A DNA stretch of 64,000 bases, from NCBI GenBank assembly GCA_011799875.1, contig CM022303.1, positions 194,332,630 through 194,396,629 on the forward strand. Direction: 5' to 3'. Numbering within the stretch: the first letter of the stretch is position 1; every line of letters begins with the position of its first letter. The translations under genes were made by a program, and so were the position numbers. The stretch is from Thinopyrum elongatum (taxonomy: Eukaryota; Streptophyta; Magnoliopsida; Poales; Poaceae). Of this stretch, positions 1 through 10,700 are shown piece by piece. The notes under the pieces were generated by a model. The model ran no database searches, was not told the DNA's origin, and saw only the letters and a program-made list of their open reading frames with translations.

Positions 1-292
1 CAAATATTGTTCTAAAGGATCAGTAGGATGCATGTCAATAGAAGCAAGACCAATAATTTCATCCTTAGTAGGTAATTCTTTATCACGAGGTTGTCTACGG
101 AATTTGGAGAAATTAAACTCATGAGACACATCACCAAAATTCACACTAACAATTTCTTTCTCACAATGTATCTTAGCATAAACCGTATTCAAGAAGGGCC
201 TACCAAATATAATGGGACAAAAATCATCTTGTGGGGAACCAAGAACTAGAAAATCAGTAGGGTATTTTATTTTCCCACACAAGACTTCGACA

Positions 293-3068
293 TGTAACAT
301 CCCAATTTTCAATTTGGATGTTAATCATTAGGTCATCATATACATTCCTGCTCTTTGCATTTTTATTTGTTTTTATTTGGACATTTTGATCCTAGAGACC
401 TTAAGCAACTCAAGGACCATTTGAGAGAGTTGGAGGTTTTCATAAAATCCATTTTTGAATTTCTCAAAATTGGTAAATTGGATCAAAGTGATTTTTATTT
501 GAAATTATTTTTCCGATTATTTCAAAAATAAACAAAATAATGAGAGAAGATAATATGACTTCTTCAAACAGAGGAAATATTGGAAATTTAGTTTTAAATA
601 AAAATAAAGTTTATTCGAATTTTATTTGAGATTTATTCGAGTAAATTAGGGAAAAATTGCATTTTTAAAAATTGCATTTTAGCCCAGAGAAATGTTCATG
701 TTGTCCTAAATATTAGGAGAGGACCGTGAAAATTGTTTCTGGAATTTTAGGATTTTTATTTTATTTTGATTTTAATTTTTCCTCGCGGTGCTGTTTAAAA
801 AACAAAAAAAAACTCTGATCCGAAACTGGGCCGGCCCAGCTAGCGCCAGGCCGCGGCCCAGCCGCCACCGCCTCGTCCCCGTCCCCGGGACGGACTCCCG
901 CACGCCGCCGCCGAGTCCGGCCTAGCCACACCTCGCCACCGCCTCCACCACGCCCCCTCCCCCAAGCCACCACCCTCCCCGGCCCCTTTATAAGGCAAAG
1001 GCCCGGCCCCCTCTCCTCCCCATCAAGCCGCCGCCGCCGCCCAAGTAGCAAGCAGCAGCAGCCGCCGCCGTGCCGCGCCGTGCCGCCGCGCCCCCCCGCC
1101 CCGCCCCGCAGCCGCCGGAGCCGCGCCGCCCTCGCCGGAGTTCGTCGCCGCCACCGCCGGGTTTTTTTCGTGAACCGGTATAAACCGTCGAAAACCGCCC
1201 GTTTTTTTTTGTTTCGGTTTTTTTTGTTTTAGATCGGTTTATTTTTATTAGGTTAGATTAATTAGCGAACGTTCACCCGATTTTCTCTGTTAGCGAACGG
1301 TTTCGTTCGTTAGGTTCTGTTAGCGAACGTTCGTTATGTAGATTTTTCTTTTTAGTTTAATTTTCATCCAGGGACCTATCCACGAATAGTTTTCTTACAG
1401 ATTAGTCCCTGATCTTCAAACCCTTGCAACTTTTTACTCGTTTATCCAAATCCAGTGAAACCAACGCCAAAATCTTCGTTTTGTTCCCCTCTGTCCAGAT
1501 ATTCAACTTGAACATGTTTTTGAAAATTTACAATTTGGTTTCAAGAAGATTTGAATTCGAACTTCTTTTGATCGTAGTTTGAATTTCGTATCTCCGATTC
1601 GATTGTTTCTTTTTGCAAATCGAAGCTCTTCACTTGAACTTTCTGTTTAGATCTTTTCTTTTGGGTTTTACCTTTGCATATTATGCTTGAGTGCTTATGT
1701 ACGCTATTGTTTGTTCACGATAGAGTTTCCGGAGTGCGAGGCTTGCTACTACGAATCACTAGGGTTTTCCGATCGTCAGCAAGGCAAGTAACACTTTGAT
1801 CATACCCCTTTATTACCCAGTTTTTATGCCTTAGTTTCAATCCTCAAACACTGCATGGTTAGGATTTGATAACATGTGGGTACTGGGAAGTAGTTGATGA
1901 GGTAGGAACCTATTGTCCTTTATCAAACCATGGGTATTACTACGTTATGCTTACTTTGCTATGCTATGCTATGCTCGTAGACGTGGTTTTGTTTGAGAGA
2001 TTTCATGAAAGATGTGAGAGTAATTTTAACTAAGGGAAACTTAAGGTGGCTACTTTAACACACATCTGGGTGGATTGGTTGGGGCACCTGGGGAATCCAG
2101 TGTTGTCCAAGGAGATCCCGGGGAATCCGTGTGATCATCCTATGGTTCGCCACCCAGGCTCAAAGGGATCATAAGATTATTCATGCTAGAAACTTCCGTG
2201 TGCAGCCACATGCCATTATAGGCTCTGGCATAGTTGAGTAAGTTGTGGGAATCCTTTCCACGATGGGCTAGCAGATGTAGGGGATTGTAGGTGTACCGGC
2301 CTATCTATCGGTTAAGGGGACCTCTTCGGAAAGACTGTGTCTCGGTCATCCGTTTCTCAAACATCATGCAGTGCTAGAAATTTAACGGAGGAGATCGAGT
2401 CTTGTGGGAAAAGTGCGCAAACCTCTGCAGAGTGTACAAACTAATCATGATTAGCCGTGTCCCCGGTTATGGACATCTTGAGTATCTGGTACTCGAATTA
2501 TTAATTTGATCTCATCACATTACTTAATTAATTTGAATTGGGTTGTTAACTTTTAATTGGGATTGAGTTGGGGTTACCTTCTCAATGTTTTCAACAAACT
2601 TTGTAGTTAAATAAAATTTATTCCTTTGTTGTAGGGAAAAATTAGCTTTATGCAAAACTAAACTTAGAGCCTCCACCAGCCATATGTTGCATGTAGTGAT
2701 AGCTATTATTCTTCATTGCTCTATAGTGTTATCTTGCCAGCATATTCCATGTGCTGACCTACACGGCTGCAATGTATCATGTTGCAGAATTTTCAGACGA
2801 AGAGTAAGGTGTGATAGGTCGTTGTCATGCACTCAGCTATGCCGTTGGAGTTGATGGACTCATTTATCTTCGAAGCTTCCGCAGTTATTTTATTTAGTTG
2901 GCCTTCAGCCATATTTATGTAATAAATACTCTTTATGAGGATTTTCGATGTAATAAGTGTGTGATTGAACTCTGTTATAAATCCTCGAGTACTGTGTGTG
3001 TCAGCATACCGATCCAGGGATGACACTTAAGCACAGAGACTTCGATCCATTGGGATCGGGTCGCTACA
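293..3068 (+). mobile_element. Solo LTR (2776 bp) of a long-LTR Gypsy family, TSD CGACA
   Basis: The insert starts TGTAACATCCC, ends GGGTCGCTACA (inverted TGTA/TACA tips) and is flanked by CGACA at 288-292 and 3069-3073. The start sequence does not recur inside, and no coding, primer site or polypurine tract is seen, so this is one LTR left by recombination and not a complete element. It holds a TATA-like box followed by a GC-rich leader with CCG runs, as expected of an LTR promoter. Part of it (about 2420-2475) resembles the second long solo LTR at 18753-22689, so the two families are related. A Tekay-type chromovirus origin is possible but not shown. Confidence 0.9.
985..996 (+). promoter_or_regulatory. 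TATA-like box of the solo LTR promoter
   Basis: CCTTTATAAGGC lies at the 3' side of a strongly GC-rich stretch (about 820-1170) and is followed by CCG-repeat sequence. The position fits the U3/R boundary of the plus-strand LTR. Activity is not shown. Confidence 0.55.
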
Positions 3069-4494
3069 CGACATCTCTAACAATCCCAAGTGGTGTAATA
3101 GTATCTCTATTCACAAGCTTAATAGTAACATCAATGTCTTCTATCTCAGCAGGTGCAATATCATTCATAATTTCTTGATATAAAGTAAAAGGGATTGCAC
3201 TCACACTAGCACCCAAATCACATAAGTCATGATAACAATGATCTCCTATTTTAACAGAGACAACAGGGGTGCCAACAACAGGTCTATGTTTATCTTTTTC
3301 ATCAGGTTTGGCAATTCTAGTAGCTTCATTACAAAAATAAATAACATGCTCATCAATATTTTCAACGAAGAGATCTTTAACCATAGCAATATTAGGTTCA
3401 ACTTTAATTTGTTCAGAGGGTGTAGGTGTTCTTGTGTAAATCTTGTGAACCACAGCTGAAGCTTTAGCATGTTCTTTTATCCTAACAGGAAAAGGTGGTT
3501 TCTCAATGTAAGCAGTAGGAATAGTTGGATCAACATTATAAGTAGTAGTTTCTTCATCTCTAGTGGGTTCTACTATTTTTACTTCAATGGGAGGATGATA
3601 TTTAAACCACTTCTCCTTACGAAAATCATCATGAGTAGCAAAAGATTCACAAAAAGAAGCTACTATCTTAGAGTCAAGTCCATATTTAGTGCTAAATTCA
3701 TGAAAAGCATCGGTATCCATAAAAGATTTAACACAATCAAACTCAAGATTTATACCTGACTCCTTACCTTCATCGAGCTCCCAATCTTCGGAGTTGCATT
3801 TAATTATTTCCAAGAGATCCCATACTAATTCAATAGTTTTCTTTATAAAAGAACCGGTACAAGAAGTATCGAGCATGGATTGGTCATTACGAGAAAGCCG
3901 AGCATAAAAATTCTGAATAATTATTTCTCTTGAGAACTCATGATTAGGGCATGAATATAACATTGACTTAAGCCTCCCCAAAGCTTGAGCGATACTTTCT
4001 CCTTCATGAGGCCAAAAATTATATATATAATTCCGATCACGATGAACCAGATGCATAGGATAAAACATCTGATGAAATTCCAATTTCAATCGGTTGTAAT
4101 TCCAAGCTCCAATATCATCACATAGCCTTTACCATGTCAATGCCTTTACCTTCAAAGATAAAGGGAAAACCTTCTTCTTGACCTCATCTCCGGGTAAACC
4201 TGCAAGCTTCCACAAACTTCATCCACATAGATTAGGTGCATATCAAGATGTAGTGTTCCATCTCCTGCATAAGGATTAGCTAGCGGTTTATCTATCATAC
4301 CCGAAGGAATTTCATAATAAATATTTTCAGTAGGTGCTGTAGGTTGAGGAGCAACTCTTTGTTCTTCCAGTCGAGGTGAAGATACCCGGAACAAACCCCT
4401 CAAAGTATTATTTTCCATAGTGACAAGTGACAATAAATTTCAGCACACAATATAAATTTTTCCCTACCAAATTCCACTCACCAAAGGCGCTTCA

Positions 4495-4513
4495 CTCCCT
4501 GGCAATGGCACCA
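4495..4513 (-). other. Primer-binding site of the Athila-like element
   Basis: Read on the minus strand, the sequence about 11 nt after the LTR end is TGGTGCCATTGCCAGGGAG. It differs at a few positions from the tRNA-Asp-type site known from Athila elements. The complete copy has a more diverged version at about 35578-35596. Confidence 0.6.
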
Positions 4514-4524
4514 GAAAAGATTCT

Positions 4525-6047
4525 TGATAACCCACAAGTATAGGGGATCTATCGTAGTACTTTCTATAAGTAAGAGTGTCGAACCCAACGAGGAGCAGAA
4601 GGAAATGACAAGCGGTTTTCAGCAAGGTATTCTCCGCAAGCACTAAAATTATCTGTAACAGATAGTTTGGTAGTAAGATAATTTATAACGGGTAACAAGT
4701 AACAAGTGTAAAAAAGGTGTAGCAAGGTGGCCCAATCCTTTCTGTAGCAAAGGATAAGCCTGGACGAACTCTTATATAAAGCAAAGCGCTCCCGAGGACA
4801 CATGGGAATTATCATCAAGTCAATTTTCATCATGCTCATATGATTCACGTTCGTTACTTTGATAATTTGATATGTGGGTGGACCGGTGCTTAGGTGCTGT
4901 CATTGCTTGGACAAGCCTCCCACTTATGATCAACCCCTATCACAAGCATCCACAACTACAAAAGAAGAATTAAGATAAATCTAACCATAGCATGAAACAT
5001 GTGGATCCAAATCAACCCCTTACGAAGCAACGCATAAACTAGGGTTTAAGCTTCTGTCACTTTAGCAACCCATCATCTACTTATTACTTCCCAATGCCTT
5101 CCCCTAGGCCCAAACAATGTTGAAGTGTCATGTAGTCGACGTTCACATAACATCACTAGAGGGAAGACAACATACATCTCATCAAAATATCGAACGAATA
5201 CCAATTCACATGATTACTTATAACAAGAATTCTCCCATGTCCTCAGGAACAAAAGTAACTAATCACAAAGCATGTTCATGTTCATGATCAGAGGGGTAAT
5301 AAATATCATTAAGGATTTGAACATATAATGTTCCACAAAATAAACCAACTAGCATCAACTACATGGAGTAATCAACACTACTAGCAACCCACAGGTACCA
5401 ATTTGAGGTTCTGAGGCAAAGATTGAATACAAGAGATGAACTAGGGTTTGAGTGGAGATGGTGCTGGTGAATATGTTGATGAAGATTGATCCTCCCATGA
5501 TGAGAGGATCGTTGGTGATGACGATGGCTTCAATTTCCCCCTCTCGGAGGGAAGTTTCCCCTGCAGAATCACTCTGCCGGAGCTCTAGATTGCTTCTGCC
5601 TAGGTTCCACCTCGAGATGGTGGCGCTTCATCCCGAAACCTTCCTTCTGATTTTGTCTAGGTCAAAACCCTCCATATAGCAGAAGATGGACATCGGGGGC
5701 TGGCTAGGGGGCCACAAGCTCGGGAGGCGCGGCCTGGGGGTAGGGCGCCCCCCCCCCCAGGCTTGTGGCCACCTGGTGGGTCCCCTTCTGTTGTCTCTTC
5801 ACCCAATATTTTTTATATATTCCAAAACAATTCTTCGTAAAGTTTCAGGACATTTGGAGTTGTGCATAATAGGTATCTCAGATTTGCTCCTTTCCGGTCC
5901 AGAATTCCAGCTGTCGGCATTCTCCCTCTTCATGTAAATCTTGTAAAATAAGAGAGAAAAGGCATAAGTATTGTATGATAAAGTAAAGTAACAGTCCATA
6001 ATGCAATAAATATCAACATAAAAACATGATGCAAAATGGACATATCA
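4525..6047 (-). repeat. 5' LTR of the truncated Athila-like element (1523 bp)
   Basis: On the plus strand the LTR begins TGATAACCCACAAGTATAGG and ends GCAAAATGGACATATCA, which on the minus strand gives TG...CA termini. It aligns over its length with the LTRs at 34055-35566 and 42058-43575 in inverted orientation. It has decayed more than those copies. Confidence 0.88.
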
Positions 6048-6640
6048 CTGTGCTAACAGGTTGCTAAGCCATACTTGTTGTTGGCCCAGATCTGCCCCTC
6101 CAATCCCATGGTTGAGAGCACCCACCTGTCCATTATTGTGACTTGAAGGGTTCACTACTAGGAAAAGGGCTATAGATGATATGGCCAGTAATGGCGCACC
6201 AGACATGTGGTGCGCCATTACTATATACTAATGGCGCACCATGTGTTGGTGCGCCATTAGTGTCCAAATACTAATGGCGCACCACATCCACGGTGCGCCA
6301 TCAGTAACAAAAAAAAATTGATTTTTTTTTCAAAACTAGTAATGGCGCACCAGTGGATAGTGCGCCATTACTAGTTAAACTAGTAATGGCGCACCACATC
6401 CACGGTGCGCCACTAGTAAATTTTTTTCAATTTTTTTAAAAAAAAAATTTCAAATTTTTTTTATTTTTTTTCAAAACTACTAATGGCGCACCAGTGGATA
6501 GTGCGCCATTACTAGTTTAACTAGTAATGGCGCACCACATCCACGGTGCGCCACTAGTAAATTTTTTTCAAAGTTTGTTTCAATTTTTTTTTTCAAAACT
6601 AGTAATGGCGCACCGTGTGTGTGGTGCGCCATTACTAGTT

Positions 6641-6977
6641 GTAAATTTTCCCAACAAGTAGACCACATATCACATGGGAAACTTATTTTCTTTTATTTTT
6701 TTGACATTTCCATCATTTTCTTTCATTTTTTTTAAACTGAAAAGGCGGTCCACGGGGGGGTGCATTCGGTGGAATTTTTGGGCCAAGTTAGTAATGGCGC
6801 ACCACGTGGTGCGCCATTACTAACTTGGCCCAAAAATTCCACCGAATGCCACCCCCCCCCCCCCGTGGACCGCCTTTTCAGTTTAAAAAAAATAAAGAAA
6901 AATGATGGAAATGTCAAAAAAATAAAAGAAAATAAGTTTCCCATGTGATATGTGGTCTACTTGTTGGGAAAATTTAC
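6641..6977. repeat. Long near-perfect palindrome inside the CACTA element
   Basis: Two arms of about 165 bp are inverted copies of each other around a centre at 6805/6806 (GCACCAC|GTGGTGC). The outer ends read GTAAATTTTCCCAACAAG on the left and the complement of that on the right. Differences are few and sit mostly in A, G or C runs. A transcript would fold into one long hairpin. The open frames in this stretch mirror each other because of the symmetry and are not genes. Confidence 0.9.
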
Positions 6978-7416
6978 AAATATGAATTTCGACTTTATTT
7001 GCAAAATATCTCTGGAATTTGTAAAATGGGCATAACTTTTGCATACGAACTCGGATTAAAAAGTTTTTTATATGAAAAATCATCTACTCGAAAAGTTACA
7101 TCCGAGTTTAACAGAAAAAAGTTACGGGGCTTTTAAGATCTAGAGGCAAAAAAATTCAAAAAAATTCAAACTTACTAGTGGCGCACCGTTTGCTAGGTGC
7201 GCCACTAGTAACAGAAAAAAAAATTGGTTTCGAAAAAAAAATTTGAATTTTTTTTCAAAATATGATAATACGTAATATGACCGGGAAGTTTGAAATATTT
7301 TTTCAAAATTTCATCATACTCATGAACATGAACAAAGTCCTAGACATCAAGAAGGTTTAATAGGATTGATATGATATATATATCAACAAGTGCCCGTGAA
7401 GTGAGCTGGTGCTGGG

Positions 7417-7490
7417 GTTGGATAGAACTACGAAGTTAAGCGTGCTCGGGCTGGAGTAGTGTGAGGATGGGTGACTTTCCGGGAAGTTTG
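7417..7490 (+). other. 5S-rRNA-like sequence inside the CACTA element
   Basis: The segment contains GAACTACGAAGTTAAGCGTG followed by CTCGGGCTGGAGTAGT and AGGATGGGTGAC, then a GGGAAGT end. These match the 3' half of plant 5S rRNA, including the region of the internal Pol III control elements (A-box-like AAGTTAAGCGTGCTCG and C-box-like AGGATGGGTGA), with scattered substitutions. The 5' half of 5S is hardly recognisable. It is a 5S-derived relic or co-opted piece and not a 5S gene. Cassandra-type retroelements also carry 5S sequence, but none of their LTR features are visible here. Confidence 0.75.
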
Positions 7491-7869
7491 ACCACAGAGT
7501 GCGATTTGACTTGAGATTAAGCATATTGACCCGAGATTAAGCCATAGTGACCTGAGATTAAGAAAAAAAAAATTTAAAATTTTTTTAAAAAGTTTCTGCA
7601 AAAAAAATTTAAAAAAAAAATTGAAAAAAAAATGTTACTAATGGCGCACTTCAATGTGGTGCGCCATTAGTATACCAGATACTAATGGCGCACCGAGGGC
7701 TATACTAATGGCGCACCACAGGTGTGCCATTAGTATGCCAGATACTAATGGCGCACCAGTGGTGCGCCATTAGTAAAAAAATCTAATGGCGTGGTGCTAG
7801 TGGCGCACCACTAGTGCGCCATTAGTAAGCAAAAGTGGTGCGCCACTAGCATGCCTTTTCCTAGTAGTG

Positions 7870-10700
7870 GTTATCTCCATTTTTGACTTCTTTTTTTCCC
7901 AACCACCCACCCTCCCCCCCACAATCTCCCCACACCCCCCCCCGCCCCCCCAATCCCTCATTCCCACTTTCCCATTTCTCCAGACCCCCCCCCCCCCCCC
8001 CCCCCCCACCAAGTTGGTCTCTAGCCAAGCTTGCTTAGAGTCTTGCTTTGCATCTTGTCGATCTTGGCCTCTTGAGCTTCTTGCACCCGGGGCCAAATCC
8101 TTTCTCTCCTCTCTAAAGTTGCGGTTATTGTAGTTGTCTCCCCCTCCTCTCTTTTCCTGTACTGCCAACCCTCTCTCCCCCCTCTGTTGAACCTTCCTGC
8201 TCCCCCAAATCTTCCAAAGCCCCCATCCATGGCTTCTTCCTCCCCCGACGGCTCCCCTGGGAACCCTAAAAACTTGTCCCTCCCACCTCTCTCTATCGGA
8301 AGCGACAAGGGTGTGAGTTTATATTCTAGAAAGAGCTGGAAAACACATTGTGCTTTTTTGCTTTTGTCCCTATCTGGGCCATCTCCACATATCTTGTTGG
8401 GCTTAAATTTAAGGCCCATTCTTCAACATTCCCACCTCCTATCGCTATTTTTTTATTTGTGTTCCCCTCAGGTTTATCGTTGTGTATCACAGCTTTAACC
8501 TCACAATTATCAACCACAATTAGATGTGTCTCCAGTCCTATCCCCAACCAAATATCAAGAATGGTTGGAGTCCTATTCATCTTTTCTATAACATCACGAC
8601 CACACATGTAATCAGATCCATATTGATCAACATCATCTCTCTGAAACTCACTTATATGAATATTATCAACAAAGGATTTCATCTCCCCTTTTCTGATTTT
8701 AACAGCCCTCCCCAATTTATTGTTTCTAATCTTCCTCATTTTCTTCCCAGTTTTGTTAATATATCTGATATGCTCTTTGTCATTACTATCATCACAACAA
8801 TTGTCAACATGAAGATATTTCTCAGCATCAGAGATCTCCGTACCTGAAACATCTGATGAGATCCCAGTCCCCTCATTAGACTCCTTCCCTACCAGCAACC
8901 AAAAGCAATTACCAGCGGGGGAGAAGCCTATTCCGCCGTCATGGATCGGGGTAGGCTGAGGAGGCGTGGTGAACATCAAGGGAAGCGCGGCGACCGATAA
9001 GGCACGAATCCTGGCTCCGTTGCTTTTTTTCCCCGCCGCCTCTACATCTCCAACCCCTCCCCTTGTTCCACCACAGTCTCCTCGGCGGCCACCTCCTCTT
9101 CTTCCTCGCTTGTTTCGATCTGGATCGGCACCCAGCAAGTCCCTGGCGTGGGCATCGCCATGACTGCGCCCACCACAAATTCTGCTGGGCCCATCGAGAA
9201 GCGGCGGTGGGACCGGAACGGCCACCACTTCTCTCTCTGTACTGGATCTCCTCCTTCTGTCTCTGCCATAGCCTACACCAGGGCAGCTAGCGAGCTCACC
9301 GGAGCTCCCGACGGGGTGGTGAACCCATTCAGCGTGAGTTATTCGTCCTCCTCCACCGTCAGATTTATGAACACCACTTCGCCGCATGCCGCATCTTTTT
9401 CCGGCTTGAGAACCACGAGACGATCTCGCGAGCCCTCTCCAGCTTCTCCTCGTCGCCACTGGCGAGATCCACCATCGCTCGCTCCATCTTCATCCTCCAC
9501 TCCGCCATTTCTCCGTTATCTCTCCTCTCCCTTCGGTAGATCTGGTCTCTGCTCACGATGCTCGGGGGTATTGGTGACCGAGTGCGTCGCCCGGTCATTG
9601 AGGGGAGGGGATTTATTGCCCACCTTCCCCTCGCATTCATGGCGGGCGTTCACCTCGAATTTCCCCCATACACCGCGCCTTGCTGTACCAGCGTGCACCC
9701 AACGTGCACGACATGGCACAAGAATTCAACCACCGTGTGCAACGAAATCAACTCACCGGAGCGGATCCCGCGGCTGTCGAACACGTGATCATCCTTGTTC
9801 AACAGCAACAATCTGCGCAATGCGCTTTGCTCGAGGAGAGAACCCCTCCTGTATCGAAGCAGTCCTACCGTCGGCAGCTGCGACATGTAGAGGACCGGCC
9901 ACCGCGCTTCCTCCGGCGCGGAGAGCACGGTCGTGTCCCTTGGCTTGTCGTCGTTCCGATCCCCTCTCGAGTCACCGCACCCGTCGCCTGTCGAGTCGCC
10001 ACGCCCGTCTCCTATCGTGTCGCCCATGCCTGATTTTATGTTGTACCGTACGTCTCGTATGTGTGATTTAGTGTCATCAAAATCATAATACTTCCACGCA
10101 GTAATGGGCACACCTCAGCAAAATGCCAGGATATGTTGGTCGTGGCAACAAAAATCATACTAAATGCATGTTCTGACCATATTTTGTAGTGCCTGCAGAT
10201 CAAGAGAGTGCATCTGCAGCGGACTATGAAGTGCAGGTTCAGAGTCTGAACCGTGCAACAACCTGACGACTATGCCCTCGTAAGCATGAGTGTGTTGGCC
10301 CACCGGTTGTGCATGTGTTGGCCCAAGTGGCAGCAACATATGTATCGTCTGTGATGCCGAGAAGGGCAAGCAAGAAGAAGTAAGTGGATCTTTCCCCTCT
10401 CCGAAGTCTCCTCCCTCACCTACTCCCTTGATGTTATTCCTCATCCCCTCTGATCTATTCCTATTTGTGCCTGGGCATTGCAATCTGGTATTCAGAACCT
10501 CCAAAAATTTATCCCTCTTTCAATCGCCACCACCGCCATTCTCATAGCCTCTCAGTCGAATAGGCAACATCCACCGTGCTAGGTGCAATTCATTCCGGTG
10601 AATATGCTCGCAATCCTACACAGGGTTCGATTTGATTTGGAGTGAGATGACAATGCCCCTATCCAAACCATCTGCTCAGACCCACCACATTCTTGCGGCC
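7870..10700. other. Unassigned CT-rich then GC-rich region without a recognised gene
   Basis: Sequence on both sides of the CACTA insertion belongs together (6048-6152 and 7870 onward). From 7870 it is pyrimidine-rich, with a run of 23 cytosines at 7985-8007. From about 8900 to 10050 it is GC-rich and open in several frames on both strands, including an imperfect repeat of about 24 bp near 9960-10025. No LTR, terminal repeat, target duplication or known protein motif was found. It may be decayed retroelement or captured gene sequence. Confidence 0.5.
8326..9459 (-). CDS. Uncharacterised open frame, 377 codons
   Basis: This is the longest minus-strand frame in the unassigned region. The first half is Arg/Gly-rich and matches GC-rich DNA. 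The second half is lysine- and asparagine-containing with ordinary composition (for example a DIWLGIGLE stretch) and could be a real coding remnant. I recognise no domain, signal peptide or membrane segment. The frame overlaps a plus-strand frame of similar length, so composition alone may keep it open. Treat it as a doubtful gene. Confidence 0.2.
   Translation of the reverse strand: MATRRSWRGLARSSRGSQAGKRCGMRRSGVHKSDGGGGRITHAEWVHHPVGSSGELASCPGVGYGRDRRRRSSTEREVVAVPVPPPLLDGPSRICGGRSHGDAHARDLLGADPDRNKRGRRGGGRRGDCGGTRGGVGDVEAAGKKSNGARIRALSVAALPLMFTTPPQPTPIHDGGIGFSPAGNCFWLLVGKESNEGTGISSDVSGTEISDAEKYLHVDNCCDDSNDKEHIRYINKTGKKMRKIRNNKLGRAVKIRKGEMKSFVDNIHISEFQRDDVDQYGSDYMCGRDVIEKMNRTPTILDIWLGIGLETHLIVVDNCEVKAVIHNDKPEGNTNKKIAIGGGNVEEWALNLSPTRYVEMAQIGTKAKKHNVFSSSF

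Larger units (their letters stand above)
1..4440 (-). pseudogene. Gag-protease region of the Athila-like element, broken
   Basis: This is the 5' portion of a Gypsy polyprotein on the minus strand. Gag begins near 4417 (MENNTLRGLF) and covers about 90 codons before a frameshift near 4160-4090. A longer frame then runs from 4089 to about 3069 and includes an aspartic-protease-like site (CDLGASVSAIP, about 3190-3225). The frame is cut by the solo LTR at 293-3068 and resumes at 292-1 with the segment between protease and reverse transcriptase. Counting one copy of the CGACA duplication, the frame passes exactly across the insertion, so the solo LTR is a clean insertion. The element could not make a full polyprotein because of the gag frameshift and the insertion. 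Confidence 0.85.
1..6047 (-). mobile_element. Athila-like Gypsy LTR retrotransposon, 5' part, runs off the left edge
   Basis: In element orientation (minus strand) the order is 5' LTR (4525-6047), primer-binding site, gag, then protease, and it continues off the left edge. The encoded protein is nearly the same as that of the complete plus-strand copy at 34055-43575, so both belong to one family. The base order after the LTR is a spacer of about 11 nt followed by a TGGTGCCATTGCCAGGGA-like site, close to the tRNA-Asp primer site typical of Athila elements. The five bases just outside the LTR are CTGTG (6048-6052); the matching duplication would lie left of the window. A solo LTR (293-3068) interrupts the coding region. 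Athila membership is inferred from the primer site and protein style. Confidence 0.88.
6153..7869. mobile_element. Non-autonomous CACTA transposon (1717 bp), TSD GTT
   Basis: The left tip is CACTACTAGGAAAAGGG and the right tip is its inverted copy (CCTTTTCCTAGTAGTG), about 16 matching bases. Both are flanked by the 3-bp duplication GTT (6150-6152 and 7870-7872), the CACTA hallmark. The interior has no transposase. It has many copies of AATGGCGCACC in both orientations near both ends, which fits subterminal transposase-binding repeats, plus poly-A-rich spacers. It also holds a long palindrome at 6641-6977, a 5S-rRNA-like stretch at 7417-7490, and three copies of a GACYYGAGATTAAG motif at 7506-7562. 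Movement would need an autonomous relative elsewhere. Confidence 0.93.

Noticed and set aside
293..3068. Complete retrotransposon
   Set aside because: The start sequence is not repeated inside, and no gag, pol, primer site or purine tract is seen, so it is a solo LTR.
6480..6948. Several short frames on both strands in the palindrome
   Set aside because: They repeat each other because of the inverted symmetry and contain only repeat-motif translations.
7417..7490. Functional 5S rRNA gene
   Set aside because: The 5' half is missing or unrecognisable and it lies inside a transposon; kept only as a 5S-derived sequence.
9148..10071. Plus-strand frame of 307 codons
   Set aside because: Arg/Ser/Pro-rich frame in GC-rich DNA overlapping other frames on both strands; no recognisable motif.
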